Origin: Nilaparvata lugens
Taxonomy: Eukaryota; Arthropoda; Insecta; Hemiptera; Delphacidae
Length of the DNA stretch: 64,000 bases
Assembly: GCF_014356525.2 (NCBI RefSeq)
Contig: NC_052505.1
Location: 6,015,294 to 6,079,293, forward strand
Reading direction: 5' to 3'
In this document: in pieces, positions 1 through 11,721 of the stretch
How the letters are laid out: the number at the start of each line of letters is the position of its first letter
Position numbering within the stretch: position 1 is the stretch's first letter
Made by a program: the position numbers and the translations under genes
The notes under the pieces: model-generated
The model's input: only the letters and a program-made list of their open reading frames with translations
What the model was told of the DNA's origin: nothing
Databases searched by the model: none

Positions 1-588
1 ACGAACCAGGCTGTGCTAGCAGACAGAAGTTTGAAACATACTAGCACAGAATACAGCATAGAGGAATATATTATAGTATAAATTATAAAATTTATTACAG
101 AATATAATATTCTGTTGTTGTAATAATAATATAAATTTGGGAAAGGAAGAATTTTGGGCTTTAAGCCTGTTGTTTTTCTCCCAATCATTTATAATTGAGA
201 ATGATATTATATGTATGAATGTATAAATAAATATTATAGGAGTTTTCTCTGGCACTAGACCAACCCGGCCGGTTTTTCTTGCATGTGATGGTTGAGCAGA
301 GAGAGAGGGAGAGTCTACACAGCACACCCACATTCTAGTTTAACGAGAAGATTGCAGGCAATCAATTAGAGAAACACTCAACTGACCATAGGCTACCTCT
401 TGCATGGCTATGGAACTGCGCTGAAGGTCATTGAACCGTTGAAATTGCATGGATAGAAAAGAATTGCAGCTTGTTGATTCTGAATATGAACAGTGGCCAA
501 ATTGGATAATATGATGCAGCTGATAAAGTTTGAATAAAGTAGGCTATTCATTTTGAAACACATCGCATCCGTATTGGATAGCAAGGAA
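1..588. other. AT-rich sequence with a retro 3'UTR-like piece
   Basis: Bases 131-236 (+) match 26088-26190: TTTTGGGCTTTAAGCCTGTT, then CCCAATCATT and an ATAAATAAA end. This is a non-LTR 3'UTR with a short GGGCTTNAAGCC hairpin. The rest shows no gene or known repeat; a minus-strand frame here has no domain. Confidence 0.5.
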
Positions 589-1237
589 TCTATATATATA
601 AAAGCGAAATGGCACTCACTCAATCACTCACTCACTCACTCGCATAACTAAAACGTTCAAATTTGGTAGGTATGTTCAGTTAGCCCTTTAGAGGCGCACT
701 AAGAAATCTTTTGGCAATATTTTAACTCTAAGGGTTGTTTTTAAGGGTTTAAAGTTCGTCTTTTAGCATGTATATTCTTCTTCTCCCAATCTCTTAATTA
801 TAATTAAAATTTTCATATCATATGTTACTATAGAACTATAATCTAGATAGAGTACCTCTTCGAAACAGTTGTTAACTGGCAACTAAATTAATAATTTTGT
901 CAGGTTGGCATTGAGTTGAGTTGACTTTGTTAGGTTGGCACCAAGTTGAAGATTTAAATGCATTTATCGCGGAAAAATTGATTAAGCACTGCTACTTCAA
1001 TCCTGGGAATATTATATTACTAGCAGTCAGGCTCGCTTCGCTCGCCATATCCGTTTAGCCAGCCGTTTAGTCTGGACCCCCGACTGGATTGTCCTAATAT
1101 ATGATAAAAATGCCCAAATGAAAAATGCAGGCGAGCGAAGCGAGCCTGCTGATCTCATTCTTGGATGATCCAGTCGGGGGTCCAGACTAAACGGCTGGCT
1201 AGACGGATATGGCGAGCGAAGCGAGCCTGACGGCTAG
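589..1237 (+). mobile_element. Non-autonomous Helitron (family A), complete ends
   Basis: Starts with TCTATATATATAAAAGCGAA (589) and ends in CTAG (1234-1237). The element is inserted between A (588) and T (1238). These are the TC start, CTRR end and A/T target of Helitrons. The start is followed by an ACTC-rich stretch and AACGTTCAAATTTGGTAGGT. The last 215 bp form a long palindrome built around GGCGAGCGAAGCGAGCCTG, supplying the 3' hairpin. No Rep/helicase coding. Confidence 0.8.
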
Positions 1238-1246
1238 TAGTTCATA

Positions 1247-1461
1247 TAGTGAGGTCCACGTTATAATGGCAGTGGAAAAATATATGATAACAGCGTTGCT
1301 GATTCTCTGGCTTGCCAGATTATATTTCTACATTGTTGAATAACGATCTGGTAGCGTTGCGGAGCTATAAAAGGATAGCGCTATCTGCTTTGTTAAATGA
1401 TAGACAAGGATAGCAACACCAATGTTCATCAAATACTGACATTATAACGTGGACCGCACTA
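1247..1461. mobile_element. MITE-A copy (internally deleted)
   Basis: Inverted ends AGTGAGGTCCACGTTATAAT and ATTATAACGTGGACCGCACT frame a 215-bp copy flanked by TA. In better-preserved copies the end reads CAGTGAGG next to TA, as in Tc1/mariner-type elements, so that superfamily is inferred. No coding. Confidence 0.8.
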
Positions 1462-1532
1462 TAGTTCCGTACAATAATTATATTCCAAAGTTTGAAAGTT
1501 TGCTTTACTAGATCACAATACATTTTAAATGA

Positions 1533-1932
1533 TACTAGTAGTTCTGTGAACAGTAGACCTCACGCAGTATTCTCATCCACAAGTACCTGATTGAAACTAT
1601 AGACCTTATGGAAATACAGCAATAGACTGGCTTCTCCACCCATCTGTGTAATCACTTGTCAGCTGATTTATGATGAATAATTCTATAGTCTGATTTTTAC
1701 TCTAATATTGGCGTATGAAGGAGGCTCCTTTTTCCTTTTATATTATCCTTGAAATGCAAAATTTCCAAAAACCTTGTATATACGTCGACGCGCAATTTAA
1801 AAAGGAACATACCTGTCAAATTTCATGACAATCTATTACCGCGTTTGGCCGTAAATGCGTAACAAATAAACATTAAGAGAAATGCCAAACCGTCGTCTTG
1901 AATCTCAGATCTCACTTCGCTCGGTCAATTAT
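1533..1932 (+). mobile_element. R-family interspersed repeat
   Basis: Starts ACTAGTAGTTCTGTGAACAG and ends CACTTCGCTCGGTCAATTA. Related copies are at 34463-35210, 41410-41554 (minus), 44109-44672, 37720-37948 (minus, 3' half) and 63733-64000. The 3' half contains GTCGACGCGCAATTTAAAAA and TACCGCGTTTGGCCGTAAAT. No coding; class unknown. Confidence 0.65.
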
Positions 1933-2012
1933 CATAGAAAATATTGAAATGTAAGTGATAATGTTACGAAATCTTCACAGCAGCTGCATGAAGTATTTTT
2001 TAAAAATTATTT

Positions 2013-2191
2013 CGGATGATGCCCACATGAGCTTTTTGCTTGTGCGTGGGTAATGGAAAGTGCGAGGGTGGATAATGAGATGATCACACGTCCATGCCTA
2101 TTCGATGGGACTCGGCGGGATTGGAACCCGCGACCAGGCAGCACTGGCAGACTGAAGGGTGCAACGCCATCAACTCGGCTATCTGGCCGGC
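2013..2191 (-). mobile_element. tRNA-derived SINE
   Basis: On the minus strand an A box (TAGCCGAGTTGATGG, 2181-2168) and a B box (GGTTCCAATCC, 2128-2118) are spaced as in a tRNA-promoted SINE head. They are followed by a non-tRNA body with GTGTGATCATCTCATTATCC and CCCACGCACAAGC. The acceptor stem does not pair, so this is not a tRNA gene. Confidence 0.75.
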
Positions 2192-2464
2192 TATTTGAAG
2201 CATTAAGAAGTCATTTTATAAAAGGAAGTTGTCGGCCTATTTCATTCTATTATACTCAAAATATAAGGATATTCAAATCATCGAGTGACCTCATTTTTCT
2301 GATTTCGTTCCTTTTGAACTCGCCGACTGATATGTTTACTCGTAGGATTCAATGCCATTTTTGGCATTCTTCTCATATAAATCTTGAATTGATGAACAAA
2401 ACAATCAACAGGATTCTTATTTGTGAGTGGGAAGCAATGTGAGTATCTTGTGGCTCAGTTTTAG

Positions 2465-2600
2465 GATATTGTACATGTTTCATTTCATTTATTCATAGAC
2501 AATAGATACAATGCAGGTAAAAACAACAGGCATTCACCCAAAACTGCTTAAACCTTGATTTGAAATACACAATCTAGAGGCTATGTGAATGATAACTTAA
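2465..2600 (-). mobile_element. Non-LTR 3'UTR fragment
   Basis: Minus-strand tail (TTTATTCAT end) with ACAACAGGCATTCACCCAAA, the same 3'UTR hairpin motif seen at 131-236, 21128-21445, 26010-26190 and 55290-55630. No coding part retained. Confidence 0.45.
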
Positions 2601-2716
2601 TTCACACACTATGGATTTAGTGAGTGAAAATCCGTTTGTATTTCAGCTCTGTACAGTATTAATATTAATTAGAGTAAAACTCTTGTCTACCGGGTCCCAT
2701 TGGCTGAACTATACTA

Positions 2717-3071
2717 TAGTAAGGTCCACGTTATAATGGCATTGGAGAAAAATAGGAGAACAGTGTTGCCGATTCTCTGCCTTACCACTGCCTTCTAAAG
2801 CGGATAGCGTATACCAGTATAGACTATGTGATATAATTTTAACTGTTACTTATTGTTTAGAATGATCAATTATATTCCATTCGTCAATGTATTTTTGAAT
2901 GATGAAATTCAAATTTTTCGAATTGAGGTTAATTTTATTATTTTGCTAATTTATTGAATTTTTACAAAACGATCTGAGAACGGCGCAGAGGTAGAGAGGG
3001 ATAGCGCTAACTGCTTTGTCGAATGATAGACAAGTTAATCTAATAATTCCATTAAAACGTGGACCTCACTA
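2717..3071. mobile_element. MITE-A copy
   Basis: Ends TATAGTAAGGTCCACGTTAT and AAAACGTGGACCTCACTATA. The inner parts CAGTGTTGCCGATTCTCTGC and AACTGCTTTGTCGAATGATA are typical of this family. Confidence 0.8.
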
Positions 3072-4212
3072 TATAATCTGTATCGGAATGCTTGACTGAT
3101 AGTATTCCGAGTACGTTTTATCCAGACCATATTCATATGGATTAAACTTATACAGTAGTAACTAGAGTACAGAGTGAAGGCAGAGACAACTTACTGATAC
3201 AACTTATACTAATCTTTAAAAGCGTTCTTAAAAACAACGCTTCTCAAAGTTCGTTCTTTAAAAGAACACTTATCTTTTCTCTATGGAATATAATTTATTA
3301 TGGATGCCTTGATATTATTTCTCAGCTGATTAAAACCAATTCAATAGTATTAAAATGTAATACTTTTTAACGTTGACGTCAGTTTTAATTATCATGGAAT
3401 TGATGAAGTAGAAGTCAATTGTATGATAAATAACATAGTCCAAATAAAGAGATCAATCTGATTCAATATGGCGTATCACTTCCATTTTCAGTTCAGATTC
3501 TAAGAACGCAGTTCACTTTCATCACTTCCTTGCAAGTCGTTGTCTTGCAGTTTTATCCTTTTATGGCTGTGAGAAGGCTGTCTGCCTGGACAATCTTTTT
3601 TCGCACTGATAAGTAGGCCTATGTCCGTTTTCATCGGATGGTCTGAAATGGAGCGTATCTGTCCCCATCAGAGATTATAAAATGAATTACATTACGTTCT
3701 GTACTCCCTGGTCTCTATCATGAATAGGCAACACTCTCAAGTAGTGTTGATATTACTATCAAATGTAATATTAATCTATTCTATTAATATATCTATTAAA
3801 AAATGAATTTCTGTGTGTGTGTTTGTTACTTGATGTTCCCTATAGTCTTAAAAACTACTTGACAGAACGGCATGAAACTTTGGGAATATGTTGTGTGAAT
3901 ATTGGAGACGGCTTCTGACCAGAAATTTTAATAGGGGGGCTGATGATAATAATTATTTATTAATCCATTTTACAGACCTACGTTCTCGAAATTGACAGCC
4001 AAGTGACTTCCGAAGAACGGAAAGATGATCATGATTCAAGAACTTATTGTGATAATATGATTAAGCATCTAAAGTTACCAGCTATAATAAACAAGTCACC
4101 CTGAGATAAATTATTGTGTACTGGTATTAAAGCGGTAGTTTGGAGTTGTAGTGTTGTTGATTGGTACCAGCTGTGGATAATCGTTCCTTAGAAGACCTAT
4201 ACAAATAATAAA
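3072..4212. other. No gene seen; includes a Helitron-like 5' end
   Basis: At 3792 a TCTATTAAAAAATGAATTTC start followed by GTGTGTGTGTTTGTTACTTG resembles the 5' end of arthropod Helitrons, preceded by A. Its 3' end is not found. A small imperfect palindrome lies at 3218-3275. The rest is AT-rich without signals. Confidence 0.4.
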
Positions 4213-5066
4213 AATCTGGTGTGGCGCACTCACACAACTTTCCTTGCCGTTATGAAAATTTATCACCTGAGCTAGTGTACACGCGCACCTCAATTCTACT
4301 ATTCAAAGATCTGCCAGCTGGTGACAGGACTATAACGCTGGAGACACACGAAGTCTGCTATCTCTTCATAGTGAATCATTTAATAGAATCAACAGTTGCC
4401 AACCGTTTGCATTATTGAATAAACACATTTTCTCGAATTTCGAGCTTATTTCCAATTTTAGGTGAAAATGTCACTGAACATTAATTGTAGAGATTTATAT
4501 GCTCAATCCTTTCCACTCGAATTCTTTTGTTTAAATTTTATCTTAAGCCTGATAATTGGGAATCTAAAATCGAACTTTGCATAGATATTTTTTCGGAGCT
4601 CCTGAAATTTTTACAGATATGAGATTTGTGGCAGTTGATAGAGCTTATCAATTACTATTTTTGGTATAAATTTAATCGAATTCGTTGGAGCCGTTTTTGA
4701 GAAAATCGCGAAAAACCATGTTTTTGACAACATTTTTGCCATTTCAGCCGCCATCTTGAATTTCATTTGATCGAAATTGTTCGTGTCGGATCCTTATAGG
4801 GGAAGGACCTTAAGTTCCAAATTTCAAGTCATTCCGTTAATTGGGAGATGAGATATCGTGTACACAGACGCACATACACTCATACACAACACACCCACAC
4901 CACACACCACACACACACCACACACCACACATACAGACCAATACCCAAAAACCACTTTTTTGGACTCAGGGACCTTGAAACGTATGGAAATTTAGAAATT
5001 TGGGTACCTTAATTTTTTTCGGAAAGCAATACTTTCCTTACCTATGGTAATAGGGCAAGGAAAGTA
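4213..5066 (+). mobile_element. Y element, copy 1
   Basis: Begins TCTGGTGTGGCGCACTCACA, then CAACTTTCCTTGCC; ends TAGGGCAAGGAAAGTA. The terminal ACTTTCCTTGCC and GGCAAGGAAAGT are inverted repeats. Inside are CGTTGGAGCCGTTTTTGAGA, GCCGCCATCTTGAAT and a degenerate (CA)n tract (4885-4935). It has no protein-coding frame of its own. Confidence 0.75.
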
Positions 5067-5394
5067 ATATTATCACTCTCCCATCATTGAGAAACTGGAA
5101 AATTTTGGAAAAAATATTCACCACATGAAAGAGAGATGTTCTTATTGCATTCTTTAATTACTGAAGAATGACAGAATAATTTACATTTTTGTGAATTCAT
5201 CTTAGCTTATCATCCTAAAATGGAAGATAGAAAGATTATGGAATTCTGTGTGATTCATCGTACATCGGATATTTCCTGAACCATCGATTGACAATCAACA
5301 ACTATGAAAACATTGAAGATTGAATTCATCTTTTAAACACTGATTTCAACCTATCTATTTTTTTTTTAATTCGACACTTTACTGATAGATATTA

Positions 5395-5655
5395 CCATAG
5401 AGAAACAATAGCGTGAGTAGATATCCCATGGTATAGGGCGTTTATGTCGCAACTTTTACTGTTATCTCAAGCCGATTACTGTGGATTTTTACTGTTTTGT
5501 TGGGGTGAGAGTGTATTAACTGCACAGTATGAGAGACTTCCAGCATCATAAAGCTTCACGGGAAAGAACTACGTGGACTATAGGCTTGAGATAACAGTAA
5601 AAGTTGTGACATAAACGCCCTATACCATGGGATATCTACTTATGCTATTGTTTCT
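5395..5655. mobile_element. Foldback MITE (GTTTATGTCGC type)
   Basis: Arms of about 90 bp pair over most of their length: TAGATATCCCATGGTATAGG with its complement near 5625, and AACTTTTACTGTTATCTCAA with its complement near 5590. Related copies are at 6495-7280 (interrupted) and 20833-21900. Confidence 0.75.
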
Positions 5656-5943
5656 ATGTGATATTATTACCAATTGATTGAGAAGAATATGTTTTCGAAA
5701 TAATAAATGCTGCATGACTAAGCACATAGGAAGTCCGTATTCAGATGTAAATGAAAAATATTGATTGTCAGATAAATTTCATGATTCAACAAATAAAGAC
5801 TAGTGTGACATGAGATACACCTACTTTTTGGCGTTACGAAGATCGCCAGGTAAGCTAGTATAATTATAACATTATTGAGCTCGTTGGTAGAGTAAGAGAT
5901 ATCACACTTCTGAGAGAAAAAAAATTAATACACTTAAGAGTAG

Positions 5944-6110
5944 CTACACACACATCGATTTTTGGTCGTACGATTTTTTGCCGTCCTTATAAATTCTATA
6001 AGATTGAACGGAACTTGACAAACATAATCTGTTTAACATCATCTGTTTGATCTAATAGAAATTATAAGGACGGCAAAAAATCGTACGACCAAAAATCGAT
6101 GTGTGTGTAA
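5944..6110. mobile_element. Foldback MITE (ACACATCGATTTTTGG type)
   Basis: Near-perfect arms: TACACACACATCGATTTTTG at the left pairs with its complement at the right, continuing through GTCGTACGATTTTTTGCCGT and CTTATAAATTCTAT. Related elements sharing the inner AGATTGAACGGAACTTGACA are at 25335-25447, 35350-35492, 42417-42600 and 46508-46850. Confidence 0.8.
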
Positions 6111-6117
6111 CTGACTT

Positions 6118-6216
6118 AAGAGAGTTCCTCACTAACGAGAGAGACCAGAGATTTTTCTTATCCTTGAGGCAAGAGAAACAATACTCTCTGGCCTCTCTAA
6201 TTAGTGGTCTCTCAAG
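6118..6216. repeat. Short inverted repeat
   Basis: GAGTTCCTCACTAACGAGAG and CTCTCTAATTAGTGGTCTCT form imperfect arms of about 35 bp around an AT-rich loop. It looks like a small MITE; no second copy was recognised. Confidence 0.4.
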
Positions 6217-6494
6217 TGACGTAATTTAAAATTCATTCTTCATATGTATGACAATATATAATCATATTAATATTACCTTCATCCATCAGCCTATATTGAT
6301 ACTGAATTTACTAGACAGTAAAATGCCTATGAACCTTTCCAATTTGTAGAATTAATTGCCTACATTTATGAGTTCAGTCTTATAGTGATTGAGTGGATTA
6401 AGTATTCTAATGATTGAATATGATGTGAAGAAAAGCAACATGAACTTGTATTCTACATCAGTGTTATTTGTTACATAAATAAATTAATATAGCA

Positions 6495-7280
6495 TGGAGA
6501 GAAAATGGCGTAAGAATATATTATCCCATGGTATGAGGTCTTTATGTTCCAAACTTCGCTTTTAATTCAGGCCTATAGTTCTTTTTTCGTGAAATCATGT
6601 ATCGCTGGTAGTCTCTCACACTGTGCCGTTCTCACACTGTAATCCAGCAAAAAGAGTAATAATTCAATTCAATTCAATTCGTTCATTTCCACTTGGCATA
6701 CAATACATGTACATATTTATAATTGATATTCAACTAAATAAGAATCATATTTTTACAAAAACAGTACAATGAACATATTGATTGAGTGGAATTCCCCCAG
6801 TAAGACTATATGCGTCTGAGATTGGGGGACAGTCCCTACAAGCAGTATTTATTATTCAGTGGTTATATGGTATTATATTTACTATAAATTACAATATGTG
6901 TGTTTAAAATTACAAAACTAAGATTCAGATAACAGTAGGTGAATTATAAGTGATAACATAATATAGTGTTGGGTGTAGCTTGATATCTAGAGTGGGAGAG
7001 GACCCAAAAACCGGAGGTAATTTATTGTTTTATAAGCCTCTATTATGTTTTGAAACTCGAAATACTTGAACGTGAGGTATTAGTGTATAAATTAATTTAG
7101 CATTTCGAAATCTTAATGTATAAAGTTATTACCCAATGCATTTACTCTTGATAGGTGTAAGGAATAATAGACAGAAGTCGACAGTAATCGGCTGGAGTTA
7201 ACAAAAATCGGCTTGAAAGTTGGAACATAAACCACCTATACCATTGAATATCTTATTATGCTATCTTTTCTCAATGATAA
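6495..7280. mobile_element. Foldback MITE (same family as 5395) split by a retro 3' tail
   Basis: The left half (6495-6660) has ATCCCATGGTATGAGGTCTT and CTCTCACACTGTGCCG. The right half (7150-7280) has GTCGACAGTAATCGGC and CCACCTATACCATTGAATAT. The insert between them begins with an (ATTCA)n-type tract on its minus-strand tail. Confidence 0.6.
6661..7148 (-). mobile_element. Non-LTR 3' end with (GAATT)n tail
   Basis: On the minus strand this ends in repeated GAATT units (6661-6690) and carries a 3'UTR hairpin, CCCCCAATCTCAGACG with ACTGGGGGAA. No ORF is retained. It lies inside the MITE at 6495-7280. Confidence 0.55.
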
Positions 7281-7750
7281 TATGATATAGATTTTTCTTC
7301 GTATTATTTTCTTATGCTCTCATGCTATCAATTCTCTATGATAATGTGGCTGCAATATAATACTATAATCATAAAATGCTGAAACTATTCTAGTGACTTA
7401 TTCTAGTTATTGGGTTGAATTTGTAATTGGAATACATTGAATTCATTTTGGTGTGTCACTTGACCAAGTAATAAAATGAGGAGGTGTAGTGGGCAGACTA
7501 CTAGACTGTTCGATCGTAGGTTATCATGGAGCTGAGTCATCGGTCCTTAAGCCATACAAGGAAACATCCAACCTAACTTCCATGTTGTGATGCAAGAGCA
7601 AATCTCTGAATGCAAGTTGGACCTCATGTAAGTAGGAAGTAAATAGGAAGGTGAGCGGCGTAGTGTGTGGGATTCAATATTGTCATTTACACTGATGATT
7701 CTACCAGCTAGCTCAATAGCATGAAGAGATAAAATGTGCTTTCTATGTGC
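7281..7750. other. No feature recognised
   Basis: AT-rich sequence; the overlapping minus-strand frame has no domain or codon-like character. Confidence 0.4.
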
Positions 7751-7777
7751 TGTATATGAAAACAAAATAGCACTCAC

Positions 7778-8001
7778 TTTTTGTGTAGTTGAGAAGTTGA
7801 TATTGTGGTAATTATTCATATTGAATGAAAAAGACTAAGAAATTGTCAAAAACCCACTGATTTATTGATAATTAGAAAGACCGGTTTCGGTCTTAAACTC
7901 AGTTTATCAGAGATTGACAATGGTGTAATAACCGAAACCGGTCTTTTTAATTATCAATAAATCAGTGGTTTTTTGACAATTTCTTAGTCTTTTTCATTCA
8001 A
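7778..8001. mobile_element. Hairpin element, CCGAAACCGG type
   Basis: Arms TTGAATGAAAAAGACTAAGA and complement enclose GACCGGTTTCGGT and its complement ACCGAAACCGGTC. One end extends into TACACAAAAAGT (minus side here). Flanks ATAGCACTCACTT and ATTGTTCTCACTT may be a diverged 13-bp target duplication. Other copies: 29145-29383, 49919-50175, and partial at 29935-30035 and 46322-46475. Confidence 0.75.
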
Positions 8002-8189
8002 AATTGTTCTCACTTACTCATCAAGAGAACTAAAACTCCACTGAACAAAAAACGTTCAATTTTGGTAGGTTTATTCGGCACTAGAGGCGCACTGAAAGCG
8101 GATTTGGGATAAATTCCAAAGATACGCCTAAATCTGCGTTTTACCAGCGTTTTTCTGTGCTTTCTCAGCTTTTTTGAGAACAAATGAAT

Positions 8190-9350
8190 AGAAAATGTGT
8201 AACATTAGTACAGATCTTCAGCTATATAGTGTGAAAATGTGTTTTGAAATGTCTTTTGAGAAAAAGTAAAGAAACATTTTGTCAGGAGAACAAACGTTTT
8301 GGAAGGTTTTTTGAATAACGTCAAGGTTATGCCCAAAAAAATTGACGTTTTTCCAAGGTTGAATGTTCAACATTAGTATACATCTTCAGCTATTTGGTGT
8401 AAAAATGTTGTTTAGAAAAGTCTTTTGAGAAAAAGTAAAGATACATTTTGTCAGGAGGACAAACGTTTTGGAAGGTCTTTTGAATAACGTCAAGGTTACG
8501 CCCAAAATCGACGTTTTTTCAGCGTTAAATGTTCAACATTAGTACACATCTTCAGCTATTTGGTGTGAAAACGTTGTTTAGAAAAGTCTTTTGAGAAAAA
8601 GTAAAGACACATTTTGTCAGGACAAAATTTTTGGAAGGTTTTTTGAATAACGTCAAGGTTACGCCCAAAATCGACGTTTTTTCAGCGTTAAATGTTGAAC
8701 ATTAGTACACATCTTCAGCTATTTGGTGTGAAAATGTTGTTTAGAAAGGTCTTTTGAGAAAAAGTAAAGATAAATTTTGTCAGGACAAAATTTTTGGAAG
8801 GTTTTTTGAATAACGTCAAGGTTACGCCCAAAATCGACGTTTTTCCAGCGTTAAATGTTTAACATTAGTACACATCTTCAGCTATTTGGTGTGAAAATGT
8901 TGTTTAGAAAAGTCTTCTGAGAAAAAGTAAAGAAACATTTTGTCAGGACAAAAGTTTTGGAAGGTGTTTTGAATAACGTCAAGGATACGCCCAAAATCGA
9001 CGTTTTTCCAGCGTTAAATGTTCAACATTAGTACACATCTTCAGCTATTTGGTGTGGAAATGCTGTTTAGAAAAGTCTTTTGAGAAAAAGTAGAGAAACA
9101 TTTTGTCAGGAGAACAAACATTTTGGAAGGTCTTTTGAATAACGTCAAGGTTACGCCCAAAATCGACGTTTTTCCAGCGTTGAATGTTTAAAATTAGTAC
9201 ACATCTTCAGCTATTTGGTGTGAAAATGTTGTTTAGAAAAGTCTTTTGAGAAAAAGTAAAGAAACATTTTGTCAGGAGGATAAACGTTTTGGAAGGTCTT
9301 TTGAATAACATCAAGGTTACGCCCAAAATCTACGTTTTTTCAGCGTTTTC
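8190..9350 (+). repeat. Tandem repeat, unit about 160 bp, about seven units
   Basis: Each unit contains AACATTAGTACACATCTTCA, TTTGAGAAAAAGTAAAGA, ATTTTGTCAGGA and AACGTCAAGGTTACGCCCAA. Units differ by short indels (for example AGGAGAACAAACG versus AGGACAAAATT). A related pair of units sits in the same position of the Helitron at 37949-38428. Confidence 0.85.
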
Positions 9351-9844
9351 TCAGCTTTTTCTGAAACCTATAGTCAGAATATGTTCAAATTTGATGAACA
9401 AATACAGCTAAGACGTAGAAATGTTGTGTCTAGGATGAAATTACGCCAATAATAAGCTTAACATCTGCGTTTTCTCAGCGTTCTTCATCGAGTTCATAGT
9501 ACGTTTCTCTACATTTTTCAAGTGAATTGGAAGTTATTATGTTTTGTTAGTTCTCTACAACATTTATATCTCAAATTCCAAAGAGGTATACTGCAATACA
9601 ATCATTCCAATAATATTTTATTCATGTATTTTGCAACTCTACGCTACATAATTCAATTTAACCGGTGATTGATACAAACCTCTATGTATCGGTTATTTGA
9701 CAGAAGGAAGCGAGATCAAGTGAAAAATGCAGGCGAGCGAAGTGAGCCTGCTGGTCTCAATTTTAGATGATTCTGTCGGGGGCCTAGATGAAGGCAAGCG
9801 AAGGGAGCCTGTCGCCCAATATGACAATATATTTGAATGTATTA

Positions 9845-10340
9845 TAGCAATACAGTTTTGATAATATGAAACTCAGGTTTACTGGAGTTTTGATAATATG
9901 AAACTCATAATATTTACTGGAGTTTTTTGATAATATATGAAACTCATGTTTACTGGAGTTTTGATATTATGAAACTCCGGTTGACTGTAGTTTTGATAAT
10001 ATGAAACTCAGGTTTACTGGAGTTTTGATAATATGAAACTCATGTTTACTGGAGTTTTGATAATAAGAAACTTAGGTATACTGGAGTTTCGATAATATGA
10101 AACTCAGGTTGACTGGAGTTTCGATAATATGAAACTCAGGTTGACTGTAGTATTGATAATATGAAACTCAGGTTTACTGGAGTTTTGATAATATGAAACT
10201 CATGTTTACTGGAGTTTTGATAATATGAAACTCAGGTTGACTGTAGTTTTGATAATATGAAACTCAGGTTGACTGTAGTTTTGACAATATGAAACTCAGG
10301 TTGACTGGAGTTTTGATAATATGAAATGCAGGTTAATTGG
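9845..10340 (+). repeat. Minisatellite, 32-bp unit, about 15 copies
   Basis: Consensus GAAACTCAGGTTTACTGGAG followed by TTTTGATAATAT. Variants alternate CAGG/CATG and TTTACTGG/TTGACTGT. It lies directly after the decayed Helitron end. Confidence 0.9.
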
Positions 10341-10980
10341 AGACGAAAATGAGACACAGAACTTATGAGTTGATTTATGTGTCGCGAAATAATACCCCGC
10401 CATGCCCACTTGACTCCTTGACCCCAATCTGTTCGATTCTAGAGTAGCTATTGTTCAGAAGGTAAACGTCGTTTAGTAGTCTCTGGGCTTGCGCTGTCAT
10501 GGGCATTTCAGCGAAAATACACTGAAATGTAACACAATAAATAATAATTGGATTTAGAAGATACTTTACATCGGTTTCAATGCTTCAATCAATAGGATTT
10601 GTTTGTTGTAGGATTTCTCAATTTGATGCATATTCAACCCCTACTTTGCAAGTTTTATTGCGAAATTACATTTGTATTCAATATTTGTTGAGAGATTTGT
10701 GTGAGTCGTGGAATTGTGCTTCTCCTTTGAGTTGAAAGGAAACTGTGAAATGCAAAATATGGAAATGATATATGACTCTTGCTATACTTCTAGCAATAAT
10801 AAAACTCCTGAATGACTCAAACACAGAGAACTCATATGATTCACATGAAGCAATGATAAAGTTGACTGATCAAACTTGGCATTGACTGAAGTAGCATGAA
10901 AAAAGTTGAACGTTGTAGGGCAACATTGAAAGTTGTTAAACCATTATGATTCTCCAATAAAGTATTTTCTTTCTCTCTCT
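10341..10980. other. No feature recognised
   Basis: AT-rich, apparently single-copy within the window; no frame of note. Confidence 0.4.
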
Positions 10981-10984
10981 CTTG

Positions 10985-11058
10985 TTAGGGTTGTGTGGTA
11001 GAGAGGACCAGGAGTCCTAACTCCGCCCTAATAAAGGCATATAATCAATCAATCTCTC
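10985..11058 (+). mobile_element. Non-LTR 3' end, (ATCA)n tail
   Basis: GGACCAGGAGTCCTAACTCC (hairpin) is followed by CCTAATAAAGGCATATAATC and an AATCAATCAATC tail, a retro 3' end. CT-repeats flank both sides. Confidence 0.6.
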
Positions 11059-11394
11059 TTTTTTCATATCATATACAGCTCAATAATTATTTTCTTAATT
11101 CATATTATTTTTACTGTTATAGTATTACATGTTTTTGATTGGATTGTCCCTCGTCATCACCATCTTTCATTGTAAGTTTGGAAAATTCTTTATAACTTGG
11201 TATTTAATTGCATTGCTATAGTGTATCTACCTTTTAGTTTTACTAACTTTTAGTCATTAATTATAACTGGCTGTTTCTGCAGCCAATAATTTATTTTTCT
11301 GCCTATAATATCAACATTTACTCATATCTTTTTCTCCAATCTGTATTTTTCTCAATTTAGTTTAATATAATATCAATTTTCATAATTTAGTTTA

Positions 11395-11550
11395 TCGATT
11401 TTAAATTCAGCGAATTACGCCAGGCCCTCACAAACACAGGCTTAAGCCTACATGTGAGTCTCTCACAACCTAAGGGTATATATAAATGTACTGTAACTGT
11501 ACTGTATTATTTGTAAATTGTGAGAATAAAAATTTGATTTGATTTGATTT
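11395..11550 (+). mobile_element. Non-LTR 3' end, (ATTTG)n tail
   Basis: A 3'UTR-like stretch with AGGCTTAAGCCTACATGTGA ends in AATAAAAATTTGATTTGATT, i.e. tandem pentamers after a polyadenylation-like signal. Confidence 0.6.
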
Positions 11551-11554
11551 GATA

Positions 11555-11668
11555 TTTTGTAAATTCATCTATAATTTTTCTGTTTTGTAAGCTATTGTAT
11601 ATAAGTATATAAGCCAGAATATATTGTAATCTACATAAATAAAGTACTCAATCAATCAATCAATCTCT
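11555..11668 (+). mobile_element. 3' end of the 12173-type non-LTR element, plus orientation
   Basis: AAGCCAGAATATATTGTAAT then CTACATAAATAAAGTACTCA and (ATCA)n is the complement of the tail at 12173-12240. CT-repeats follow directly. Confidence 0.75.
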
Positions 11669-11721
11669 CTCTCTCACTCTGAAAGCAGAAATTCATTTCA
11701 ATCCTCTCTCTCTTTCTCTCT

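Larger units (their letters stand above)
7751..9815 (+). mobile_element. Helitron family A with expanded tandem core, split by a hairpin element
   Basis: The 5' part (TGTATATGAAAACAAAATAG, then CACTCACTT) corresponds to the Helitron start at 589. It is interrupted by the hairpin at 7778-8001 and resumes with ACTTACTCATCAAGAG and AAAAACGTTCAATTTTGGTA. Next come about seven tandem units of about 160 bp. The element ends in a decayed palindrome (AGGCGAGCGAAGTGAGCCTG, 9731) corresponding to the family's 3' hairpin. The CTAG end is eroded. Confidence 0.7.

Noticed and set aside
2013..2191. tRNA gene on the minus strand
   Set aside because: A and B boxes are present but acceptor and anticodon stems do not form; the body continues as a SINE. 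The same applies to 26375 and 57612.
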